From: Siphonodentalium dalli | Lineage: Eukaryota; Mollusca; Scaphopoda; Gadilida; Siphonodentaliidae | Direction of reading: 5' to 3' | Assembly (NCBI GenBank): GCA_032622095.1 | Contig: CP136064.1 | Location: forward strand, 1,242,001 to 1,306,000 | Length of the DNA: 64,000 nt | Shown here: piece by piece, positions 24,919 through 38,657 of the stretch | How the letters are laid out: the number at the start of each line of letters is the position of its first letter | How positions within the stretch are numbered: the first letter of the stretch is position 1 | The notes under the pieces: model-generated | What the model was told of the DNA's origin: nothing | The model's database searches: none | What the model saw: the letters and a program-made list of their open reading frames with translations, nothing else | Translations under genes and position numbers: made by a program

Positions 24919-27900
24919 ATGGTGGAGTACGGTTGGATATTTTCTATTTAGCGCATGTTTCTCCATACCGCGCCATGTCAAATCTGGCCATATCCGAATC
25001 GGGTTGTCATTTACAATGACTACAGAAAATAAATATCTTCATGTTGGAATGCAAATGTATGTTTAGAGGAACAGATGTATCTCAACTTAAAGGGACATAA
25101 GTAACACAGTCACCAACTTTAAGGGGTATCTGCTATAGACTGGTTCCATGGTGGAGTACGGTTGGATATTTACTATTTGGCACATGTTTCTCCATACCGC
25201 GCCATGTCAAATCTGGCCATATCCGAATCGGGTTGTCATTTACAATGACTACAGAAAATAAATATCTTCATGTTGGAATGCAAATGTATGTTTAAAGGAA
25301 CAGATGTATCTCAACTTAAAGGGACATAAGTAACACAGTCACCAACTTAAAGGGGTATCTGCTATAGACTGGTTCCATGGTGGAGTACGGTTGGATATTT
25401 TCAATTTGGCGCATGTTTCTCCATACCGCGCCATGTCAAATCTGGCCATATCCGAATCGGGTTGTCATTTACAATGACTGCAGAAAATAAATATCTTCAT
25501 GTTGGAATGCAAATGTATGTTTAAAGGAACAGATGTATCTCAACTTAAAGGAACATAAGTAACACAGTCACCAACTTAAAGAGGTGTCTGATTTAGACTG
25601 GTTCCATGGTGGAGTACGGTTGGATATTTTCTATTTGGCGCATGTTTCTCCATACCGCGCCATGTCAAATCTGGCCATATCCGAATCGGGTTGTCATTTA
25701 CAATGACTACAGAAAATAAATATCTTCATGTTGGAATGCAAATGTATGTTTAAAGGAACAGATGTATCTCAACTTAAAGGGACATAAGTAACACAGACAC
25801 CAACTTTAAGGGGTATCTGCTATAGACTGGTTCCATGGTGGAGTACTGTTGGATATTTTCAATTTGGCGCATGTTTCTCCCTACCGCGCCATGTCAAATC
25901 TGGCCATATCCGAATCGGGTTGTCATTTACAATGACTACAGAAAATAAATATCTTCATGTTGGAATGCAAATGTATGTTTAAAGGAACAGATGTATCTCA
26001 ACTTAAAGGGACATAAGTAACACAGTCACCAACTTAAAGGGGTATCTGCTATAGACTGGTTCCATGGTGGAGTACGGTTGGATATTTTCAATTTGGCGCA
26101 TGTTTCTCCATACCGCGCCATGTCAAATCTGGCCATATCCGAATCGGGTTGTCATTTACAATGACTGCAGAAAATATATATCTTCATGGTGGAATGCAAA
26201 TGTATGTTTAAAGGAACAGATGTATCTCAACTTAAAGGGACATAAGTAACACAGTCACCAACTTAAAGGGGTATCTGCTATAGACTGGTTCCATGGTGGA
26301 GTACTGTTGGATATTTTCAATTTGGCGCATGTTTCTCCCTACCGCGCCATGTCAAATCTGGCCATATCCGAATCGGGTTGTCATTTACAATGACTACAGA
26401 AAATAAATATCTTCATGTTGGAATGCAAATGTATGTTTAAAGGAACAGATGTATCTCAACTTAAAGGGACATAAGTAACACAGTCACCAACTTAAAGGGG
26501 TATCTGCTATAGACTGGTTCCATGGTGGAGTACGGTTGGATATTTTCAATTTGGCGCATGTTTCTCCATACCGTGCCATGTCAAATCTGGCCCTATCCGA
26601 ATCGGGTTGTCATTTACAATGACTGCAGAAAATATATATCTTCATGGTGGAATGCAAATGTATGTTTAAAGGAACAGATGTATCTCAACTTAAAGGGACA
26701 TAAGTAACACAGTCACCAACTTTAAGGGGTATCTGCTATAGACTGGTTCCATGGTGGAGTACGGTTGAATATTTTCAATTTGGCGCATGTTTCTCCATAC
26801 CGCGCCATGTCAAATCTGGCCATATCCGAATCGGGTTGTCATTTACAATGACTGCAGAAATTATATATCTTCATGTTGGAATGCAAATGTATGTTTAAAG
26901 GAACAGATGTATCTCAACTTAAAGGGACATAAGTAACACAGTCACCAATATTAAGGGGTATCTGCTATAGACTGGTTCCATGGTGGAGTACGGTTGGATA
27001 TTTTCAATTTGGCGCATGTTTCTCCATATCGCGCCATGTCAAATCTGGCCATATCCGAATCGGGTTGTCATTTACAATGACTGCAGAAAATATATATCTT
27101 CATGTTGGAATGCAAATGTATGTTTAAAGGAACAGATGTATCTCAACTTAAAGGGACATAAGTAACACCGTCACCAACTTTAAGGGGTATCTGCTATAGA
27201 CTGGTTACATGGTGGAGTACGGTTGGATATTTGCAATTTTGCGCATGTTTCTCCATACCGCGACATGTCAAATCTGGCCATATCCGAATCGGGTTGTCAT
27301 TTACATTGACTGCAGAAAATATATATCTTCATGTTGGAATGCAAATGTATGTTTAAAGGAACAGATGTATCTCAATTTAAAGGGACATAAGTAACACAGT
27401 CACCAACTTTAAGGGGTATCTGCTATAGACTGGTTACATGGTGGAGTACGGTTGGATATTTTCAATTTTGCGCATGTTTCTCCATACCGCGCCATGTCAA
27501 ATCTGGCCATATCCGAATCGGGTTGTCATTTACAATGACTGCAGAAAATAAATATCTTCATGTTGGAATGCAAATGTATGTTTAAAGGAACAGATGTATC
27601 TCAACTTAAAGGAACATAGGTAACACAGTCACCAACTTAAAGAGGTGTCTGATTTAGACTGGTTCCATGGTGGAGTACGGTTGGATATTTTCTATTTGGC
27701 GCATGTTTCTCCATACCGCGCCATGTCAAATCTGGCCCTATCCGATTCGGGTTGTCATTTACAATGACTGCAGAAAATATATATCTTCATGGTGGAATGC
27801 AAATGTATGTTTAAAGAAACAGATGTATCTCAACTTAAAGGGACATAAGTAGCACAGTCACCAACTTTAAGGGGTATCTGCTATAGACTGGTTCCATGGT

Positions 27901-28582
27901 GGAGTACTGTTGGATATTTTCAATTTGGCGCATGTTTCTCCCTACAGCGCCATGTCAAATCTGGCCATAACCGAATCGGGTTGTCATTTACAATGACTAC
28001 AGAAAATAAATATCTTCATGTTGGAATGCAAATGTATGTTTAAAGGAACAGATGTATCTCAACTTAAAGGGACATAAGTAACACAGTCACCAACTTTAAG
28101 GGGTATCTGCTATAGACTGGTTCCATGGTGGAGTACGGTTGGATATTTTCAATTTGGTGCATGTTTTTCCATACCGCGCCATGTCAAATCTGGCCATATC
28201 CGAATCGGGTTGTCATTTACAATGACTACAGAAAATAAATATCTTCATGTTGGAAAGCAAATGTATGTTTAAAGGAACAGATGTATCTCAACTTAAAGGG
28301 ACATAAGTAACACAGTCACCAACTTAAAGGGGTATCTGCTATAGACTGGTTCCATGGTGGAGTACGGTTGGATATTTTCAATTTGGTGCATGTTTCTCCA
28401 TACCGCGCCATGTCAAATCTGGCCATATCCGAATCGGGTTGTCATTTACAATGACTACAGAAAATAAATATCTTCATGTTGGAATGCAAATGTATGTTTA
28501 AAGAAACAGATGTATCTCAACTTAAAGGGACATAAGTAACACAGTCACCAACTTAAAGAGGTGTCTGATTTAGACTGGTTCC
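24919..28582 (+). repeat. 16-monomer HOR, copy 2 (3,664 bp)
   Basis: The middle copy of the tandem triplet, in the same order as copy 1 throughout, including the GTTGAATATT monomer and the x monomer with CCCTACAGCGCC and CATAACCG. A private substitution is TTGGCACATG near 25178 in the d-type monomer, a CpG-to-CpA change. Both flanks are in register with the neighbouring copies, so this is the cleanest local HOR in the window. Confidence 0.93.
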
Positions 28583-31500
28583 ATGGTGGAGTACGGTTGG
28601 ATATTTTCTATTTAGCGCATGTTTCTCCATACCGCGCCATGTCAAATCTGGCCATATCCGAATCGGGTTGTCATTTACAATGACTACAGAAAATAAATAT
28701 CTTCATGTTGGAATGCAAATGTATGTTTAGAGGAACAGATGTATCTCAACTTAAAGGGACATAAGTAACACAGTCACCAACTTTAAGGGGTATCTGCTAT
28801 AGACTGGTTCCATGGTGGAGTACGGTTGGATATTTACTATTTGGCGCATGTTTCTCCATACCGCGCCATGTCAAATCTGGCCATATCCGAATCGGGTTGT
28901 CATTTACAATGACTACAGAAAATAAATATCTTCATGTTGGAATGCAAATGTATGTTTAAAGGAACAGATGTATCTCAACTTAAAGGGACATAAGTAACAC
29001 AGTCACCAACTTAAAGGGGTATCTGCTATAGACTGGTTCCATGGTGGAGTACGGTTGGATATTTTCAATTTGGCGCATGTTTCTCCATACCGCGCCATGT
29101 CAAATCTGGCCATATCCGAATCGGGTTGTCATTTACAATGACTGCAGAAAATAAATATCTTCATGTTGGAATGCAAATGTATGTTTAAAGGAACAGATGT
29201 ATCTCAACTTAAAGGAACATAAGTAACACAGTCACCAACTTAAAGAGGTGTCTGATTTAGACTGGTTCCATGGTGGAGTACGGTTGGATATTTTCTATTT
29301 GGCGCATGTTTCTCCATACCGCGCCATGTCAAATCTGGCCATATCCGAATCGGGTTGTCATTTACAATGACTACAGAAAATAAAAATCTTCATGTTGGAA
29401 TGCAAATGTATGTTTAAAGGAACAGATGTATCTCAACTTAAAGGGACATAAGTAACACAGACACCAACTTTAAGGGGTATCTGCTATAGACTGGTTCCAT
29501 GGTGGAGTACTGTTGGATATTTTCAATTTGGCGCATGTTTCTCCCTACCGCGCCATGTCAAATCTGGCCATATCCGAATCGGGTTGTCATTTACAATGAC
29601 TACAGAAAATAAATATCTTCATGTTGGAATGCAAATGTATGTTTAAAGGAACAGATGTATCTCAACTTAAAGGGACATAAGTAACACAGTCACCAACTTA
29701 AAGGGGTATCTGCTATAGACTGGTTCCATGGTGGAGTACGGTTGGATATTTTCAATTTGGCGCATGTTTCTCCATACCGCGCCATGTCAAATCTGGCCAT
29801 ATCCGAATCGGGTTGTCATTTACAATGACTGCAGAAAATATATATCTTCATGGTGGAATGCAAATGTATGTTTAAAGGAACAGATGTATCTCAACTTAAA
29901 GGGACATAAGTAACACAGTCACCAACTTAAAGGGGTATCTGCTATAGACTGGTTCCATGGTGGAGTACTGTTGGATATTTTCAATTTGGCGCATGTTTCT
30001 CCCTACCGCGCCATGTCAAATCTGGCCATATCCGAATCGGGTTGTCATTTACAATGACTACAGAAAATAAATATCTTCATGTTGGAATGCAAATGTATGT
30101 TTAAAGGAAAAGATGTATCTCAACTTAAAGGGACATAAGTAACACAGTCACCAACTTAAAGGGGTATCTGCTATAGACTGGTTCCATGGTGGAGTACGGT
30201 TGGATATTTTCAATTTGGCGCATGTTTCTCCATACCGTGCCATGTCAAATCTGGCCCTATCCGAATCGGGTTGTCATTTACAATGACTGCAGAAAATATA
30301 TATCTTCATGGTGGAATGCAAATGTATGTTTAAAGGAACAGATGTATCTCAACTTAAAGGGACATAAGTAACACAGTCACCAACTTTAAGGGGTATCTGC
30401 TATAGACTGGTTCCATGGTGGAGTACGGTTGGATATTTTCAATTTGGCGCATGTTTCTCCATACCGCGCCATGTCAAATCTGGCCATATCCGAATCGGGT
30501 TGTCATTTACAATGACTGCAGAAATTATATATCTTCATGTTGGAATGCAAATGTATGTTTAAAGGAACAGATGTATCTCAACTTAAAGGGACATAAGTAA
30601 CACAGTCACCAATATTAAGGGGTATCTGCTATAGACTGGTTCCATGGTGGAGTACGGTTGGATATTTTCAATTTGGCGCATGTTTCTCCATATCGCGCCA
30701 TGTCAAATCTGGCCATATCCGAATCGGGTTGTCATTTACAATGACTGCAGAAAATAGATATCTTCATGTTGGAATGCAAATGTATGTTTAAAGGAACAGA
30801 TGTATCTCAACTTAAAGGGACATAAGTAACACCGTCACCAACTTTAAGGGGTATCTGCTATAGACTGGTTACATGGTGGAGTACGGTTGGATATTTGCAA
30901 TTTTGCGCATGTTTCTCCATACCGCGACATGTCAAATCTGGCCATATCCGAATCGGGTTGTCATTTACATTGACTGCAGAAAATATATATCTTCATGTTG
31001 GAATGCAAATGTATGTTTAAAGGAACAGATGTATCTCAATTTAAAGGGACATAAGTAACACACTCACCAACTTTAAGGGGTATCTGCTATAGACTGGTTA
31101 CATGGTGGAGTACGGTTGGATATTTTCAATTTTGCGCATGTTTCTCCATACCGCGCCATGTCAAATCTGGCCATATCCGAATCGGGTTGTCATTTACAAT
31201 GACTGCAGAAAATAAATATCTTCATGTTGGAATGCAAATGTATATTTAAAGGAACAGATGTATCTCAACTTAAAGGAACATAGGTAACACAGTCACCAAC
31301 TTAAAGAGGTGTCTGATTTAGACTGGTTCCATGGTGGAGTACGGTTGGATATTTTCTATTTGGCGCATGTTTCTCCATACCGCGCCATGTCAAATCTGGC
31401 CCTATCCGATTCGGGTTGTCATTTACAATGACTGCAGAAAATATATATCTTCATGGTGGAATGCAAATGTATGTTTAAAGAAACAGATGTATCTCAACTT

Positions 31501-32246
31501 AAAGGGACATAAGTAGCACAGTCACCAACTTTAAGGGGTATCTGCTATAGACTGGTTCCATGGTGGAGTACTGTTGGATATTTTCAATTTGGCGCATGTT
31601 TCTCCCTACAGCGCCATGTCAAATCTGGCCATAACCGAATCGGGTTGTCATTTACAATGACTACAGAAAATAAATATCTTCATGTTGGAATGCAAATGTA
31701 TGTTTAAAGGAACAGATGTATCTCAACTTAAAGGGACATAAGTAACACAGTCACCAACTTTAAGGGGTATCTGCTATAGACTGGTTCCATGGTGGAGTAC
31801 GGTTGGATATTTTCAATTTGGTGCATGTTTTTCCATACCGCGCCATGTCAAATCTGGCCATATCCGAATCGGGTTGTCATTTACAATGACTACAGAAAAT
31901 AAATATCTTCATGTTGGAAAGCAAATGTATGTTTAAAGGAACAGATGTATCTCAACTTAAAGGGACATAAGTAACACAGTCACCAACTTAAAGGGGTATC
32001 TGCTATAGACTGGTTCCATGGTGGAGTACGGTTGGATATTTTCAATTTGGTGCATGTTTCTCCATACCGCGCCATGTCAAATCTGGCCATATCCGAATCG
32101 GGTTGTCATTTACAATGACTACAGAAAATAAATATCTTTATGTTGGAATGCAAATGTATGTTTAAAGAAACAGATGTATCTCAACTTAAAGGGACATAAG
32201 TAACACAGTCACCAACTTTAAGGGGTATCTGCTATAGACTGGTTCC
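28583..32246 (+). repeat. 16-monomer HOR, copy 3 (3,664 bp)
   Basis: Third copy, in register through monomer 16, where the n monomer ends in CTTTAAGG rather than AAAGAGGTGTC and continues into o (32247) instead of returning to c. Several private changes cluster here: AATAAAAATC (about 29390), GGAAAAGATG (about 30105), ATAGATATC (about 30755), CACTCACC (about 31060) and GTATATTT (about 31251). The h monomer has GTTGGATATT instead of the GTTGAATATT of copies 1 and 2. This copy is more diverged, or has recombined with another source. Confidence 0.9.
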
Positions 32247-34078
32247 ATGGTGGAGTACTGTTGCATATTTTCAATTTGGCGCATGTTTTTCCATACCGCG
32301 CCATGTCAAATCTGGCCATATCCGAATCGGGTTGTCATTTTCAATGACTACAGAAAATAAATATCTTCATGTTGGAATGCAAATGTATGTTTAAAGGAAC
32401 AGATGTATCTCAACTTAAAGGGACATAAGTAACACAGTCACCAACTTAAAGGGGTATCTGCTATAGACTGGTTCCATGGTGGAGTACGGTTGGATATTTT
32501 CAATTTGGCGCATGTTTCTCCATACCGCGCCATGTCAAATCTGGCCATATCCGAATCGGGTTGTCATTTACAATGACTGCAAAAAATATATATCTTCATG
32601 GTGGAATGCAAATGTATGTTTAAAGGAACAGATGTATCTCAACTTAAAGGAACATAAGTAACACAGTCACCAACTTTAAGGGGTATCTGCTATAGACTGG
32701 TTCCATGGTGGAGTACTGTTGGATATTTTCAATTTGGCGCATGTTTCTCCCTACCGCGCCATGTCAAATCTGGCCATATCCGAATCGGGTTGTCATTTAC
32801 AATGACTACAGAAAATAAATATCTTCATGTTGGAATGCAAATGTATGTTTAAAGGAACAGATGTATCTCAACTTAAAGGGACATAAGTAACACAGTCACC
32901 AACTGAAAGGGGTATCTGCTATAGACTGGTTCCATGGTGGAGTACGGTTGGATATTTTCAATTTGGCGCATGTTTCTCCATACCGCGCCATGTCAAATCT
33001 GGCCATATCCGAATCGGGTTGTCATTTACAATGACTGCAGAAAATATATATCTTCATGGTGGAATGCAAATGTATGTTTAAAGGAACAGATGTATCTCAA
33101 CTTAAAGGGACATAAGTAACACAGTCACCAACTTAAAGGGGTATCTGCTATAGACTGGTTCCATGGTGGAGTACTGTTGGATATTTTCAATTTGGCGCAT
33201 GTTTCTCCCTACCGCGCCATGTCAAATCTGGCCATATCCGAATCGGGTTGTCATTTACAATGACTACAGAAAATAAATATCTTCATGTTGGAATGCAAAT
33301 GTATGTTTAAAGGAACAGATGTATCTCAACTTAAAGGGACATAAGTAACACAGTCACCAACTTAAAGGGGTATCTGCTATAGACTGGTTCCATGGTGGAG
33401 TACGGTTGGATATTTTCAATTTGGCGCATGTTTCTCCATACCGCGCAATGTCAAATCTGGCCATATCCGAATCGGGTTGTCATTTACAATGACTGCAGAA
33501 AATATATATCTTCATGGTGGAATGCAAATGTATGTTTAAAGGAACAGATGTATCTCAACTTAAACGGACATAAGTAACACAGTCACCAACTTAAAGGGGT
33601 ATCTGCTATAGACTGGTTCCATGGTGGAGTACGGTTGGATATTTTCAATTTGGCGCATGTTTCTCCATACTGCGCCATGTCAAATCTGGCCCTATCCGAA
33701 TCGGGTTGTCATTTACAATGACTGCAGAAAATATATATCTTCATGGTGGAATGCAAATGTATGTTTAAAGGAACAGATGTATCTCAACTTAAAGGGACAT
33801 AAGTAACACAGTCACCAACTTTAAGGGGTATCTGCTATAGACTGGTTCCATGGTGGAGTACGGTTGGATATTTTCAATTTGGCGCATGTTTCTCCATACC
33901 GCGCCATGTCAAATCTGGCCATATCCGAATCTGGTTGTCATTTACAATGACTGCAGAAAATATATATCTTCATGTTGGAATGCAAATGTATGTTTAAAGG
34001 AACAGATGTATCTCAACTTAAAGGGACATAAGTAACACAGTCACCAATATTAAGGGGTATCTGCTATAGACTGGTTCC

Positions 34079-34306
34079 ATGGTGGAGTACGGTTGGATAT
34101 TTCAATTTGGCGCATGTTTCTCCATATCGCGCCATGTCAAATCTGGCCATATCCGAATCGGGTTGTCATTTACAATGACTGCAGAAAATATATATCTTCA
34201 TGTTGGAATGCAAATGTATGTTTAAAGGAACAGATGTATCTCAACTTAAAGGGACATAAGTAACACCGTCACCAACTTTAAGGGGTATCTGCTATAGACT
34301 GGTTAC
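34079..34306 (+). repeat. 228-bp monomer with a private 1-bp deletion
   Basis: GGATATTTCAATTTGG replaces GGATATTTTCAATTTGG, losing one T from a T run near monomer positions 22-25. It is an i-type monomer (CATATCGCGCC). Its counterpart at 36368 has full length, so the deletion post-dates the 25-mer duplication. A sequencing error in the T run is also possible. Confidence 0.85.
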
Positions 34307-34764
34307 ATGGTGGAGTACGGTTGGATATTTGCAATTTTGCGCATGTTTCTCCATACCGCGACATGTCAAATCTGGCCATATCCGAATCGGGTTGTCATTT
34401 ACATTGACTGCAGAAAATATATATCTTCATGTTGGAATGCAAATGTATGTTTAAAGGAACAGATGTATCTCAATTTAAAGGGACATAAGTAACACAGTCA
34501 CCAACTTTAAGGGGTATCTGCTATAGACTGGTTACATGGTGGAGTACGGTTGGATATTTTCAATTTTGCGCATGTTTCTCCATACCGCGCCATGTCAAAT
34601 CTGGCCATATCCGAATCGGGTTGTCATTTACAATGACTGCAGAAAATAAATATCTTCATGTTGGAATGCAAATGTATGTTTAAAGGAACAGATGTATCTC
34701 AACTTAAAGGAACATAGGTAACACAGTCACCAACTTAAAGAGGTGTCTGATTTAGACTGGTTCC

Positions 34765-34993
34765 ATGGTGGAGTACGGTTGGATATTTTCTATTTGGCGC
34801 ATGTTTCTCCATACCGCGCCATGTCAAATCTGGCCCTATCCGATTCGGGTTGTCATTTACAATGACTACAGAAAATAAATATCTTCATGTTGGAATGCAA
34901 ATGTATGTTTAAAGGAACAGATGTATCTCAACTTAAAGGGACATAAGTAACACAGACACCAACTTTAAGGGGTATCTGCTATAGACTGGTTCC
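34765..34993 (+). repeat. Chimeric monomer (w 5' half, u 3' half)
   Basis: It begins as w (TTTCTATTTGG, CCCTATCCGATTCGGG) and ends as u (ACTACAG, AATAAATATC, ACAGACACC, CTTTAAGG). The switch lies between about positions 80 and 104. In the second 25-mer register (37055) the equivalent monomer is a normal w, so this exchange is private to the first copy and explains why collinearity with 35452 onward ends near here. Confidence 0.85.
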
Positions 34994-35451
34994 ATGGTGG
35001 AGTACGGTTGGATATTTTCTATTTGGCGCATGTTTCTCCATACTGCGCCATGTCAAATCTGGCCATATCCGAATCGGGTTGTCATTTACAATGACTACAG
35101 AAAATAAATATCTTCATGTTGGAATGCAAATGTATGTTTAAAGAAACAGATGTATCTCAACTTAAAGGGACATAAGTAACACAGTCACCAACTTTAAGGG
35201 GTATCTGCTATAGACTGGTTCCATGGTGGAGTACTGTTGGATATTTTCAATTTGGCGCATGTTTCTCCCTACCGCGCCATGTCAAATCTGGCCATATCCG
35301 AATCGGGTTGTCATTTACAATGACTACAGAAAATAAATATCTTCATGTTGGAATGCAAATGTATGTTTAAAGGAACAGATGTATCTCAACTTAAAGGGAC
35401 ATAAGTAACACAGTCACCAACTTAAAGGGGTATCTGCTATAGACTGGTTCC

Positions 35452-38400
35452 ATGGTGGAGTACGGTTGGATATTTTCAATTTGGCGCATGTTTCTCCATA
35501 CCGCGCCATGTCAAATCTGGCCATATCCGAATCGGGTTGTCATTTACAATGACTGCAGAAAATATATATCTTCATGGTGGAATGCAAATGTATGTTTAAA
35601 GGAACAGATGTATCTCAACTTAAAGGGACATAAGTAACACAGTCACCAACTTAAAGGGGTATCTGCTATAGACTGGTTCCATGGTGGAGTACTGTTGGAT
35701 ATTTTCAATTTGGCGCATGTTTCTCCCTACCGCGCCATGTCAAATCTGGCCATATCCGAATCGGGTTGTCATTTACAATGACTACAGAAAATAAATATCT
35801 TCATGTTGGAATGCAAATGTATGTTTAAAGGAACAGATGTATCTCAACTTAAAGGGACATAAGTAACACAGTCACCAACTTAAAGGGGTATCTGCTATAG
35901 ACTGGTTCCATGGTGGAGTACGGTTGGATATTTTCAATTTGGCGCATGTTTCTCCATACCGTGCCATGTCAAATCTGGCCCTATCCGAATCGGGTTGTCA
36001 TTTACAATGACTGCAGAAAATATATATCTTCATGGTGGAATGCAAATGTATGTTTAAAGGAACAGATGTATCTCAACTTAAAGGGACATAAGTAACACAG
36101 TCACCAACTTTAAGGGGTATCTGCTATAGACTGGTTCCATGGTGGAGTACGGTTGGATATTTTCAATTTGGCGCATGTTTCTCCATACCGCGCCATGTCA
36201 AATCTGGCCATATCCGAATCGGGTTGTCATTTACAATGACTGCAGAAATTATATATCTTCATGTTGGAATGCAAATGTATGTTTAAAGGAACAGATGTAT
36301 CTCAACTTAAAGGGACATAAGTAACACAGTCACCAATATTAAGGGGTATCTGCTATAGACTGGTTCCATGGTGGAGTACGGTTGGATATTTTCAATTTGG
36401 CGCATGTTTCTCCATATCGCGCCATGTCAAATCTGGCCATATCCGAATCGGGTTGTCATTTACAATGACTGCAGAAAATATATATCTTCATGTTGGAATG
36501 CAAATGTATGTTTAAAGGAACAGATGTATCTCAACTTAAAGGGACATAAGTAACACCGTCACCAACTTTAAGGGGTATCTGCTATAGACTGGTTACATGG
36601 TGGAGTACGGTTGGATATTTGCAATTTTGCGCATGTTTCTCCATACCGCGACATGTCAAATCTGGCCATATCCGAATCGGGTTGTCATTTACATTGACTG
36701 CAGAAAATATATATCTTCATGTTGGAATGCAAATGTATGTTTAAAGGAACAGATGTATCTCAATTTAAAGGGACATAAGTAACACAGTCACCAACTTTAA
36801 GGGGTATCTGCTATAGACTGGTTACATGGTGGAGTACGGTTGGATATTTTCAATTTTGCGCATGTTTCTCCATACCGCGCCATGTCAAATCTGGCCATAT
36901 CCGAATCGGGTTGTCATTTACAATGACTGCAGAAAATAAATATCTTCATGTTGGAATGCAAATGTATGTTTAAAGGAACAGATGTATCTCAACTTAAAGG
37001 AACATAGGTAACACAGTCACCAACTTAAAGAGGTGTCTGATTTAGACTGGTTCCATGGTGGAGTACGGTTGGATATTTTCTATTTGGCGCATGTTTCTCC
37101 ATACCGCGCCATGTCAAATCTGGCCCTATCCGATTCGGGTTGTCATTTACAATGACTGCAGAAAATATATATCTTCATGGTGGAATGCAAATGTATGTTT
37201 AAAGAAACAGATGTATCTCAACTTAAAGGGACATAAGTAGCACAGTCACCAACTTTAAGGGGTATCTGCTATAGACTGGTTCCATGGTGGAGTACTGTTG
37301 GATATTTTCAATTTGGCGCATGTTTCTCCCTACAGCGCCATGTCAAATCTGGCCATAACCGAATCGGGTTGTCATTTACAATGACTACAGAAAATAAATA
37401 TCTTCATGTTGGAATGCAAATGTATGTTTAAAGGAACAGATGTATCTCAACTTAAAGGGACATAAGTAACACAGTCACCAACTTTAAGGGGTATCTGCTA
37501 TAGACTGGTTCCATGGTGGAGTACGGTTGGATATTTTCAATTTGGTGCATGTTTTTCCATACCGCGCCATGTCAAATCTGGCCATATCCGAATCGGGTTG
37601 TCATTTACAATGACTACAGAAAATAAATATCTTCATGTTGGAAAGCAAATGTATGTTTAAAGGAACAGATGTATCTCAACTTAAAGGGACATAAGTAACA
37701 CAGTCACCAACTTAAAGGGGTATCTGCTATAGACTGGTTCCATGGTGGAGTACGGTTGGATATTTTCAATTTGGTGCATGTTTCTCCATACCGCGCCATG
37801 TCAAATCTGGCCATATCCGAATCGGGTTGTCATTTACAATGACTACAGAAAATAAATATCTTTATGTTGGAATGCAAATGTATGTTTAAAGAAACAGATG
37901 TATCTCAACTTAAAGGGACATAAGTAACACAGTCACCAACTTTAAGGGGTATCTGCTATAGACTGGTTCCATGGTGGAGTACTGTTGCATATTTTCAATT
38001 TGGCGCATGTTTTTCCATACCGCGCCATGTCAAATCTGGCCATATCCGAATCGGGTTGTCATTTTCAATGACTACAGAAAATAAATATCTTCATGTTGGA
38101 ATGCAAATGTATGTTTAAAGGAACAGATGTATCTCAACTTAAAGGGACATAAGTAACACAGTCACCAACTTAAAGGGGTATCTGCTATAGACTGGTTCCA
38201 TGGTGGAGTACGGTTGGATATTTTCAATTTGGCGCATGTTTCTCCATACCGCGCCATGTCAAATCTGGCCATATCCGAATCGGGTTGTCATTTACAATGA
38301 CTGCAAAAAATATATATCTTCATGGTGGAATGCAAATGTATGTTTAAAGGAACAGATGTATCTCAACTTAAAGGAACATAAGTAACACAGTCACCAACTT

Positions 38401-38657
38401 TAAGGGGTATCTGCTATAGACTGGTTCCATGGTGGAGTACTGTTGGATATTTTCAATTTGGCGCATGTTTCTCCCTACCGCGCCATGTCAAATCTGGCCA
38501 TATCCGAATCGGGTTGTCATTTACAATGACTACAGAAAATAAATATCTTCATGTTGGAATGCAAATGTATGTTTAAAGGAACAGATGTATCTCAACTTAA
38601 AGGGACATAAGTAACACAGTCACCAACTGAAAGGGGTATCTGCTATAGACTGGTTCC
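35452..38657 (+). repeat. Start of the second 25-monomer register copy
   Basis: Fourteen monomers, m-f-g'-h'-i-j-k'-w-x-l2-n-o-y-f, matching 29728 onward. Shared rare markers show common descent: TTTATGTTGG (about 32137 and 37861), TGCAAAAAATATA (about 32579 and 38303) and AACTGAAAGG (about 32903 and 38627). The private changes of the first copy (ATAGATATC, CACTCACC, GTATATTT) are absent here, so they arose after the duplication or were removed by exchange. Confidence 0.9.

Larger units (their letters stand above)
32247..35451 (+). repeat. Fourteen-monomer segment ending the first 25-mer
   Basis: The order is o, y (32476: TGCAAAAAATATA, AAAGGAACATAAG), f with AACTGAAAGG, m, f, z (33392: CGCGCAATG, TTAAACGG), g with ATACTGCGCC (33621), h' with GAATCTGG (33850), i with a 1-bp deletion (34079), j, k', a w/u chimera (34765), aa (34994: ATACTGCGCC, AAAGAAACAG) and f. 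Collinearity between 29728-34535 and 35452-40260, including the rare TGCAAAAAATATA and AACTGAAAGG, gives a 25-monomer offset of about 5.72 kb. Confidence 0.9.
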
